From: Tritrichomonas musculus
Taxonomy: Eukaryota; Parabasalia; Tritrichomonadida; Tritrichomonadidae
Direction of reading: 5' to 3'
Length of the DNA stretch: 64,000 nt
Assembly: GCA_039105265.1 (NCBI GenBank)
Contig: JAPFFF010000043.1
Location: 558,001 to 622,000, forward strand
Below the pieces are notes generated by a model. That model did not search any database. It was not told the DNA's origin and worked only from the letters and a program-made list of their open reading frames with translations. Positions 44,036 through 53,162 of this stretch are shown here, piece after piece (position 1 is the stretch's first letter; each line of letters starts with the position of its first letter). Position numbers and translations under genes: made by a program.

Positions 44036-46069
44036 TCAATCATTGGAAACATTTAATTGAAAAAGAAATATTCCTTCTGATATTATCTCTTCAATTTCCA
44101 TTGGAATATTGTCAACTCGGTGAGTCATATCTATTGCCTGATATAAATTAACAAATTCATTAACTGAATCATTTCGTGAAACATCTTTGTAAAGTTTTCT
44201 AACAATTCGATAATGAGATTCAATTTCATCAATTTTTGTTTTTTCAACAGAATTTTCATCAATTTTGGGATTCCATATTGACATCGTTTTGGAAATATTA
44301 GATTTAATTTCTTTCAAAGAATTTATTTGGCTTCGTAAAATTCGATTCAGGTTACCTAAATTGATTGCAATTTGATTTTGTGCATTCTCATTTATTTGGA
44401 TCAGATCATTTTTTATTTTGTTTGACTGGCTCAAAACATTTTCCAATTCCTTTTGTTTATTTGGAATTACATCTGGTTCAATATCTTTAGGAAGTGCAAA
44501 TAATCTTACAGTTCCACCATATTTATAAGGCCTTAAAGGCACAAGTGGCAATATGCAATCGTTATAATACCATACTTCATAGTTTGGAGATGAATCTGTA
44601 ATCACTCTTCCTCTATAAGTTTTCCAACCGAGGTCTTCTTGTACTCTTACATATGGAATATTTAAATCATATTTAACTAGATGACTATGCACATTTAAAA
44701 ACCAGAAATATTCATATCTTGAATATTTCCAAAATTCATCTTTCCAAATTTCCTGAGGTTCTTTATTTAAAAAATCATCAATAAATTTTTGAATATTATA
44801 TCGTTTCTCTTCTAATGATGATATTTGCTGAGTTAATTTTTTTTTCATCTGGAACATTTCATTATTAAAACTATTCAACATTTCATCAGAAATGCCTTTG
44901 TCATTTATTTCACTTAATCTTGAATTATGTTCTTCTAAATTATGAGTTAATTGCTGAATTAGTACTTCAATCAACTCTTCTGGATATTGTAATGAAAAAA
45001 TGAGCTGTTTCAGGTACAAATTATCATTTTCTATTCTTTTATGCAATATTTGGTTAAAATATATTCTATCTGAATTAAAGTCATTGAAGACTGTACTTGA
45101 CTGATCAATTTCTGGAAAATTAGATAGGTCATTCAAACAATTTTGGATTGAAAATTCGGAGGTTGGATCAATATATCCATAATATTCATTATCAAAACTT
45201 TTCTTTAAAAATGATGCATACTTCATTCTTTCATTTATTTGCTTAATTTCTGGGTCATTATCAAGAATTTTAGCTAGTTCTTCATTTGATGCAATAGCAT
45301 TAATATCATCGTCATTCATATCTTCATTTGAATTATTGGAAACTATACCCATTTCTTTGGCTCTATTAAATACTCTTTTCCATCCATCTTTCATAATTGT
45401 TTCACTGCCATTTTCTATTATTTTGAAACAATTTTTTAATTCTTCTTTGATTTTAAGGTTTTGGCTTTCTTCGGTCCAATTGTAAAATCCTTTTTTAATA
45501 AGCACTTTTGAAGGCTGGAATCGATTGAATAAAAAGAAAATAGGTGCATCATCTTTTCGTATTATTCGACTAATTTCTTCCCCAATTTGATGAAAATCGC
45601 TCATGCCATCTTTAATGCTCGAGTATTTAATTAAACATACAACTTTAACGCTTTTTGCTTGATTTATCGCCATTTCCATTAATATCGAAGAAGCAATATT
45701 GGCTTCACGATCTCCCCTCATGTCGAAAAATCCTTGTGTATCTAAGAATCCTGTGTTGGAAGTACTAGAAACCTACAAAGCTGGCCATTTTGTACAACTT
45801 ACTCCTCCTCCTTGTTTACTACCAACTGGTGCAATTATTGATTCAGGTGGAACTGCGGCAAGTGTCTCATCTTCTTGTTCTTCAAAATGAACTCCCAAAA
45901 GAGAATTAATTAATGTGCTTTTTCCGGTTTGTGTTTTACCGATGATAAGTATCAAATCTTTACCTGATGTCGGAACTATTCTTTTTTCACCTTCTGTTAC
46001 TAGATCAATAACTTTATCAATAAAATGGATATCATATTTGTCCATCGAATAAAATTTTAATGAAGTCAT
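44036..46069 (-). pseudogene. Large P-loop GTPase gene interrupted by one in-frame stop
   Basis: The frame runs from ATG 46069 to 44036, about 678 codons, with a single TAG at 45773-45775 and no frame change. Before it is the P-loop (GKTQTGKST, residues 44-52) and a switch-I-like CTK. After it come the G3 motif (LDTQGFFD, Asp110...Gly113) and a FLFNRF block that occupies the G4 position without the usual NKxD. The rest is helical and coiled-coil-like (KKKLTQQISSLEEKRYNIQKF) to the end, as in dynamin/AIG1-like large GTPases, which act in membrane remodelling or defence. The stop lies between G2 and G3. It may be a recent null allele, a sequencing error or a read-through site. The downstream ATG at 45721 would lack the P-loop. 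Confidence 0.75.
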
Positions 46070-46842
46070 CTTTTCATAAAATTGAAAAGATTGAATAACA
46101 TATTTTTTAAATAGAAAACAAAAAATTAATATTTTATACTATTATAATGAAAAATGCTATTTTCCCACTTGTAATCACTGACAAATATTTGAATACAATT
46201 GTGAATGCTATAGAATTGTTTAACTTTTTGAGAAAAGTTTTGTGAAATTGAATTTAAATTTTAATATATTTGTTAAAGTGTTATCATTTAATAATGTATG
46301 GACATCAATTTAACTCACTCTGGCACAAACAAAATTATATTGATATATACTGAAGTAATTTTCATAATAATTAAAAAGAAATTCTTAGCATATATTTTTA
46401 TTATATTATTATAATATCCAGCTCTTTAAAATCATATGGTCTGAATTTCTGCAAAAAACAATTTTTTGGTGCATTTAATCTACAATAAGTAATTGTGCTC
46501 TATTAAAATAATCACTATTATTTCTAGATGATGACCTTGTTAAAATTATCAATATTAAAAAAATGAGGGGCATTTATCATCCAATGGCATTAAAATCATG
46601 ATATGATTATTATTACGATATTTTTATTAAGAGTAACTTTTGGCTCATCAGGATAAAGCGAACATTGAACCTTAAAAATATATTTCCTGTTCCTTGATGC
46701 ATTTAGAAGTTTTAATATAAGGTGATGCTCTTTTTTAATTTATAAATAAACTATTGAAAAAGTTTGACTTCATTATCTCTGCCCAATTTTAAAAATTTTA
46801 TCCATTTTGAGAACTTTTGATAATTTCATGTTAGTTTAATCA
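46070..46842. other. AT-rich intergenic region between divergent genes
   Basis: Presumed to contain both promoters. No further feature seen. Confidence 0.6.
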
Positions 46843-49800
46843 ATGCAGAATAATATTGATGAGATGAAAAATCTATATAATAGTTTTTTATTATTTATTG
46901 ATAATTCAGAAGATGATCAAGATACATTTCAAGCTTTAATTGATCATATTAATATCAATACACAAAATCCAAAAGAAAATTCAGAAAAAATCGAGCATTT
47001 ACTCTATTTAATGGCAAACATTGTTGATAATCTTTATCGAGATTCTTTCTTCTTCAAAAAAGTTTTCAAAATTATTAATAATTATAAAGACCAAATCAAA
47101 CAAACTTTCACCAATTTTGAAATTTTCAATTTTTTTGAAAGTAATAAAACTATTCTCCTTTATCTTTTTGAGAATGAAATCATAATAATAGATAAAAAAA
47201 TCTATATTGAATTGATGAGCAAAATTGAAGCAAATGGCAATCGTTATTCCCACTTTTTCAATCCAGAAATAAAACAATACATTGACAAACAAAAAATAAA
47301 AAATAATGACGAAGAACTTATAATTAAAGATCCAAATATTCTTGATTTATTTGATGAGAAACGACATGAAGGCCAAAATGATTCATACATTTGTCGTTTA
47401 ATTCGCACTGACTCGATAGAAGAGTTTGTTTCATATGTAAACAGATCGAATACTCCGTTAACCAGTGAAATAAAGCCATCAATCTTCGAAACAAATTTAT
47501 TTTTGATTGAAAACAATGCAACGTTTATTGAATATGCAGCTTTCTTTGGTTCAATTCAAATCTTTCAGTATTTACGATTGAATAATGTCGAACTAAAACC
47601 TTCATTATGGCTTTATGCAATTCACTCTAGAAACGCTGAACTTATTCATTTCCTAGAATCATACAAAGTTGATCCACCTAGTCATGAGTATTATGTTTGT
47701 TTCATTGAATCTATAAAATGTCATCACAATGACGTTGCAGATTACATTAAAGAAAATCTAATGTCAGACAGATATGATAGAGAAGAAGTTTTATCTGCTA
47801 TTTTACAATATCATAACTATAATTACTTTCCAGATAATTTTGTAGGAATATATGACTTTTTTTATTTAAGCTTCTATAAGTATAATTCACTGTCTAAGCT
47901 TTCATTAAAAAATACATCTAATTTAAATGATATCCAAAACCTATATTGCTCCTTATTACAAAGAAAAGAAATAATTTCAGAATGTTTTAAAGGATATCAA
48001 AATTTAGAGAAAATTGCAATTCCATCATCAATAAAATATATTGGTAATGGGGCCTTTAAGGAATGCTACTATTTAAAACAAATATCAATTCCAAATTCAG
48101 TAACTTCAATTTGTAAAAAAGCTTTTCAATTTTGTTCAAAATTAATGCAAGTTACAATTCCATATTCTGTAACTTCTATTGAAGAAGAAGTATTTGGACA
48201 TTGCTCAAATTTGGCACAAATTATTATCCCATCTTCTGTTACATCAATTGGGAAAGGATCTTTTTTTTGTTGTTCAAATTTATATAAAGTCACTATTCCT
48301 CATTCCGTAACTTATATTGGGGATAATGCATTTGAAGGATGTACATCATTAGTTAAAATCAATATTCCTCATTCTTTAACTTATATTGGAGCGAGCTTGT
48401 TTAAGGGATGCGAATCAATTGTAAAGATTACAATCCCATCATCAATAAAATCAATTGGAGATAATGCGTTTTGTGATTGCAAAGTATTAAAGGAATTAAA
48501 AATACCATCATCTGTTATTTCAATTGGAAAAAATGCATTTTATGGTTGTTCTTCTTTGATGCATATCCCGATACCTTCTTCTTTAAAATCAATTGGAGAA
48601 GATGCATTTTGCGGATGTTCATTATTAGCACACATTGTAGTTCCATTTTCAATTAAATCAATTCGATATGGTGTATTTTGTAGATGTACTTCTTTAGAAC
48701 AAATTGAAATTCCTTCTTCTGTAAAAACAATTGGGAGTAATGCATTTTATGAATGCACATCATTAATACAAATCGTAATACCTTCATCAATAACATCAAT
48801 TAGAAATGGTGTTTTTTATAGGTGTACATCATTAACACAGATTATAATTCCTTCATCAGTAGCATCAATCGGTGATAAAGCATTTTATGGATGTTCATCA
48901 TTAACACAGATTATAATTCCTTCATCAGTAGCATCAATCGGTGATAAAGCATTTGATGGATGTTCGTCATTAACACAAATTGCAATTCCTTCATCAGTAA
49001 CATCAATTGGTGATAAAGCATTTGATAGATGTTTATTATTGACACAAATCAATATTTCATCATCAATTTCTTCTTGTGGAATTAAAATTTTTAATGGAAT
49101 GACATCAATAGATCTAGTTGGTGATTTTAATCATATTCCAGACAATTTATTTGAAAAATGCTCAACAATAATTCAAATATCTATTTCATCTATGATAAAT
49201 TCAATAGGGAAAAGCTCTTTTTCTAGATGCTCATCGTTAACACAAATCACGATTCCTTGTTCAGTGAAGTCAATATATAATAGTGCATTTTATGAGTGCA
49301 AATCATTAGAAGAAATTATAATTCCATCATCAGTAACCTCAATTGGTGAAAGTGCATTTGAAGGATGCACTTCTTTAAAAGAGTTTACAATTCCTTCTTC
49401 GATGAATTCAATTGAAAATTGTACCTTTGCACGATGCTCGTCATTAACCAAAATCATATTTCCTTCTTCTATTTTATCAATTAAAGACAATGCTTTTGAA
49501 AGATGTTCTTCTTTGGCAAGTATCGAAATACCTTCATCAGTGATTTCAATTGGACGTTATGCTTTCAGCAAATGCATATCTTTGGAACAAATCTCAATTC
49601 CTTCTTCAGTTGTCTCAATTGGAGGTGGTGTTTTCGCCGACTGTTCAGAACTGAAACAAATTATACTCAAATCATTGATCACTTCAATTGAAGGAAGTTC
49701 TTTTAGAGGATGCAAGAAATTGATTGAGTTTACAATTCCACCTTCTGTACAATCTATTGGAAACAATGCATTTAGCGATTGTTCATCATTAACCGAGATT

Positions 49801-49950
49801 AAAATCCCATCATCAGTATCGTTGATTGGAAATTATGCTTTTTCAAGATGTAAGTCATTACGTCAAATCATATTACCATCAACAGTAACATCAATTGGAA
49901 AAGATATATTTAAAGGATGCATATCTTTAAAAAAGATTCCCAATTTATGA
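46843..49950 (+). CDS. DUF3447-module / BspA-like leucine-rich repeat protein
   Basis: Predicted 1035 residues, intact. Residues 1-170 are the helical N-terminal region, related to that of the ankyrin loci (LLYLMANIVDN..., ILLYLFENEIIIID). Residues about 170-275 hold KRHEGQNDSYICRLIR and the DUF3447 core (EYAAFFGSIQIFQYL, YAIHSRNAELIHFLES). From about 380 to the end there are some 27 BspA/LRR_5 repeats of 23 residues (IPSSVTSIGDKAFDGCSSL pattern). No signal peptide, membrane segment or C-terminal anchor, so unlike many trichomonad BspA proteins it is probably intracellular. BspA-type repeats bind proteins; the partner is unknown. Two units near 48840-48960 are nearly identical, showing recent repeat expansion. 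The 3' end finishes cleanly in KKIPNL. Confidence 0.9.
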   Translation: MQNNIDEMKNLYNSFLLFIDNSEDDQDTFQALIDHININTQNPKENSEKIEHLLYLMANIVDNLYRDSFFFKKVFKIINNYKDQIKQTFTNFEIFNFFESNKTILLYLFENEIIIIDKKIYIELMSKIEANGNRYSHFFNPEIKQYIDKQKIKNNDEELIIKDPNILDLFDEKRHEGQNDSYICRLIRTDSIEEFVSYVNRSNTPLTSEIKPSIFETNLFLIENNATFIEYAAFFGSIQIFQYLRLNNVELKPSLWLYAIHSRNAELIHFLESYKVDPPSHEYYVCFIESIKCHHNDVADYIKENLMSDRYDREEVLSAILQYHNYNYFPDNFVGIYDFFYLSFYKYNSLSKLSLKNTSNLNDIQNLYCSLLQRKEIISECFKGYQNLEKIAIPSSIKYIGNGAFKECYYLKQISIPNSVTSICKKAFQFCSKLMQVTIPYSVTSIEEEVFGHCSNLAQIIIPSSVTSIGKGSFFCCSNLYKVTIPHSVTYIGDNAFEGCTSLVKINIPHSLTYIGASLFKGCESIVKITIPSSIKSIGDNAFCDCKVLKELKIPSSVISIGKNAFYGCSSLMHIPIPSSLKSIGEDAFCGCSLLAHIVVPFSIKSIRYGVFCRCTSLEQIEIPSSVKTIGSNAFYECTSLIQIVIPSSITSIRNGVFYRCTSLTQIIIPSSVASIGDKAFYGCSSLTQIIIPSSVASIGDKAFDGCSSLTQIAIPSSVTSIGDKAFDRCLLLTQINISSSISSCGIKIFNGMTSIDLVGDFNHIPDNLFEKCSTIIQISISSMINSIGKSSFSRCSSLTQITIPCSVKSIYNSAFYECKSLEEIIIPSSVTSIGESAFEGCTSLKEFTIPSSMNSIENCTFARCSSLTKIIFPSSILSIKDNAFERCSSLASIEIPSSVISIGRYAFSKCISLEQISIPSSVVSIGGGVFADCSELKQIILKSLITSIEGSSFRGCKKLIEFTIPPSVQSIGNNAFSDCSSLTEIKIPSSVSLIGNYAFSRCKSLRQIILPSTVTSIGKDIFKGCISLKKIPNL

Positions 49951-50615
49951 AATACACTAAAAACAAATCAACTAACAGACTAATTAACAGGAACTTTTTT
50001 TGTCTTTGATGTTTTCTGAAATGATTTCCTCTGAAAACAAAAAACAATTACGTTAATTATCATAAATATCATTTTTTTATGACTAATCATATACTTTGGT
50101 TGGAATAGTTTTAAATTTTTTTTTAAAGTGAAATGTTCAACTAAAAGGAGTTAAAAAAGAGTATTAAGAATTGTGCGTTTGTTTTTCATGAATTCAATAA
50201 TTAATAATACTAACTCAGTATATTATAAACATTTTCCAATCTTTTATAAAAAATTCTTCAAAGCTTTATTTTGGATTTCAGGCTATTATTTAACAGTATT
50301 ATGCTAATTATTGCATTTGATGTTCCTTTGAAAATTGGAAAGATTTGTACTTTAATTTATAATTTTATTTATTAATTGTTCATATTTTGAAGATGACCTT
50401 TTAAATGTTTTGTAAATACTTTTTCAATTAAAAATTTACAGGAAACATCAATAAACAAATATAAACATATTAAAAAATTATTATTTATTTAATTCGAAAT
50501 TGCTTCTAAAGAATGAGCTTGAAGCTTTTTTCTTCTTTATTAATGTTAATTACACTTATATCGTTTTCAAAAAGTTTGTCCCAAGCATTAGATCAATCAA
50601 TCCGACTTTATAATT

Positions 50616-50616
<1 letters not shown>
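49951..50616. other. AT-rich intergenic region
   Basis: No gene seen. Confidence 0.6.

Positions 50617-50656
<40 letters not shown>
50617..50656 (+). repeat. 40-T homopolymer tract
   Basis: Uninterrupted run of 40 T, ending exactly where similarity to the DUF3447 genes begins. Confidence 0.92.
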
Positions 50657-51550
50657 CATATCATTAAAAGATATTGAATTTATTAAAAAATGAATAAAGA
50701 AATTAAAGAAAATTTCTATGAGAAACGGCGAGAAGGAGAAAATGATGATTATTTGTGTGAACTGATTCGAAATAATGAAATCAAAGAATTTATCACTTTT
50801 ACTGAGCAAAGAAATTTGTCACTTGAAAATAAAATTAAGGAATCAATTTTTGAAACAAATCAAATTTTGGTTAATGCATATTATATCACACTGATTGAAT
50901 ATGCATCATTTTGTGGCTCGATTGACGTCATCAAATACATGCAAATGAAAGGATTTGAACTGACATCATCGATGTGGACTTGTGCGATTCACAGTAGGAA
51001 TGCAGAACTGATCAGATATCTTGAAGACAATCATGTTCCACGGCCAGAAAATTCTTATAACCCAATTCTTAAAGAATCGATTAAATGTCATCACAACGAT
51101 ATTACAAATTACATCATTGACTATTTAATGAAAGAAGAAGATCTCCAAAATGGCATTGAAACCAATTATTATTACAATCTTTATCGATATGCAGTTGAAT
51201 ATCACAATTATTGTTTTTTCCCAACAAACATGGAATACAAAAACATGTTTTTTAATTTATGAGAATATGATTATTACGCGCTTGTGGAACTTTACTTATC
51301 AGAAGGAGCCATTAATATAAATGATAAAATTAAAGCATTAATTATTTAAATGATATTTTAAGTCAAAAGAATTATAATAAAATTCATATCTAACTTTTTT
51401 CATGATATTGAAAAATTGAATGATTTATGGAATTTAACTCGAACATTTAATTGGACGGCGTTGATTTATGCTGCAAAAATAGGCCATAAAGAAATTGTTG
51501 AACTATTAATAAGACAAAAGGGCATTGATATCAACATTCAAAAAATTTAA
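50657..51550 (+). pseudogene. 5'-truncated DUF3447/ankyrin gene fragment
   Basis: Begins directly after the T tract in the middle of the DUF3447 module (ATTAAAAGATATTGAATTTA corresponds to SLKDIEF of locus B). A one-base deletion follows, and the frame is then open from the ATG at 50690 (MNKEIKENFYEKRREGENDD) to a stop at 51260-51262. Beyond the stop the same frame continues with YYALVELYLSEGAININDKI to 51348, then a spacer and one ankyrin unit (TALIYAAKIGHKEIVELLIR, GIDINIQK) to about 51550. Closest to locus B on the opposite strand, so it is a dispersed partial duplication. It lacks promoter and N-terminus and is presumed inactive. Confidence 0.85.
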
Positions 51551-52000
51551 AATCGTTGACTGTCTAAATAAAAATTTTTATCATAAATTATTTTTTGATA
51601 TTTATATTCAGACTTAATATAGTTTATCGATATAACATTCAAAATAATTTGCAAAATAAGAAAAATTATGAATATTTTTATTGATTTAAAAATGTATTGT
51701 TTTTAATTACTTTATTCATTCAATATTTTCTTTAAAATTGCACTATTTTCAATTATGCTTTTGGAAATTGACTTCTTCACAATTTTCTTATTTCCTTTTA
51801 TATTTTGAACTATGATCTCCAGAGAAGAAACATAAACAGAGTGCAAATATTTATACCGATTATTATTTATAAGTGCAGAAATCTCATTTAAAACATTTTT
51901 TTTCTATAAGGTTAGTAATACAAATTTCATATATGGCAGATGAACTTTTTAAATCCAACAAAAATAATTTGTCAAATTTAAAAAGTTTATCAAGCCCGAA
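51551..52000. other. AT-rich spacer at the 3' end of the large ankyrin gene
   Basis: No separate gene. Frames downstream of 52003 read NSGLINFLNLTNYF or KLFKFDKLFLLDLK and may be the gene's lost or alternative C-terminus. Confidence 0.5.
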
Positions 52001-52456
52001 TTAAAAAAAAAATACTGCTTTATTTGTTGCCAAAATATCAACATTCCTGTCAATTAGCACCTTTATTATATCCAAAAAATCAGCAGATTTTTGAAGCGAA
52101 AATGGTGAATTTTGACTTGTCATGAACATTAAATGAAGAAGAGTGTTATCATTTTCATCACGAACATTTACATCAACATTTTGATTTTTAAGTAATTCAG
52201 ACATTATAGAATAATTTTTATTGATTGCTGCAAGCTGAATTGGTGTATATGAATTATTTGTTTTAGCATTTACATCAAGATTTTTCATTTGTAAAAAGGT
52301 TTCGCAACCTTCAGTTAAACTGTTTCTCTTTTTAAAACAAATAACATGAAGAGCAGTGATGTTTTGTGGTGTTTTATAATTAATATCAATCGTGTCCTTG
52401 AATTTTGTGAGAATAAAGTTTAAAGTGTCACTTTGATAATTCATAATGCTGGACAT
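52001..52456 (-). pseudogene. Third segment of the large ankyrin gene
   Basis: Open frame with two to three ankyrin repeats (ITALHVICFKKRNSLTEG, YTPIQLAAINKNYSIMSELL, NTLLHLMFMTSQ), ending NKAVFFF at a TAA inside a 10-T run (read on the minus strand). The upstream part of its frame (NNVSILMSSIMNYQSD) starts before the first ATG and lines up with the preceding segment after a one-base backward shift. It has no promoter of its own and is best seen as part of the gene at 52492-55265. Confidence 0.65.
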
Positions 52457-52491
52457 TAATATTGAAACATTATTTTTTAAAAAAAAGAAAT

Positions 52492-53133
52492 TTAAAAAAC
52501 TGTTTTTTCTTCAACTGAATTAATATCAACATCGTAATCTTCAAGAAATTTTTCAAGTTCTGTTTTTTCTGAACATTTAGCAATCAAGCAGGCAAAGAAA
52601 ATTTTATTTTCTTTTATTGTTTTGATCTTATTTTGGTTTACAATTTCATCTCCTGATTCATTCAGGAAAAACTTTATATAATAAGGAATTATCCCACGAT
52701 TTATAAAATTATCAGTTATGTCTAAATGGTTGAGAGTTTGAGGTATTTTAATTAAGCTATATTCATAGTCTCCAATAATTTTCAGGTCACTTCGATGCAT
52801 CAAATGTTCAGCTATTTTTTGGTTTTTAATTGATTGAAAGAAAAAATCTGGTCTTGGATCCAGGTGGACATAATTATCTAGAGTAATATTAACATTAACG
52901 CAAGGATTGTCAATTAATGTACAAACAAGATTGTAACTATGATATTTATACGCCATTTTCAAGAGAGAAAGAGAACTATTGAAGCTAAGATTTGGCATTT
53001 TCAGCAACCTTTTAGCACCTTCGTTTAAGTTATCATCTTTAGTGCAACAAACCAGAAGAAGTGCATTTATTTTATTGGGTGTTTCATAATTAATATTAAC
53101 TTTGCCTTTATACTTAGTGAGAATAACTTCCAA
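52492..53133 (-). pseudogene. Second segment of the large ankyrin gene
   Basis: Degenerate ankyrin module (VILTKYKGKVNINYETPNKI, ALLLVCCTKDD, LLKMPNLSFN) ending SVEEKTVF then TAA in a T-rich tract. The coding-like sequence continues upstream of the first ATG as NQITPLISSVFNKNDTLE. That stretch is entered from the first segment by a one-base backward shift in the T tract at 53182-53203 (minus strand). Confidence 0.65.
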
Positions 53134-53162
53134 TGTATCATTTTTATTAAATACACTTGAAA

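Noticed and set aside
42900-44151. Short open frames in the 39.7-44.0 kb desert
   Set aside because: Compositionally random. One overlaps the mariner-like terminus and the other lies antisense to the GTPase gene.
45722-45790. A short intron around the TAG in the GTPase gene (GTAGGT...CCAACACAG on the minus strand)
   Set aside because: Removing it would change the frame, because its length of 26 is not a multiple of three. Both sides of the stop are already in the same frame, and the ends match trichomonad intron consensus only partly.
50617-51550. Processed retrocopy of a DUF3447 transcript
   Set aside because: The homopolymer is at the 5' end of the sense strand, and the fragment starts in mid-gene and includes downstream spacer and ankyrin DNA. 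A partial genomic duplication fits better.
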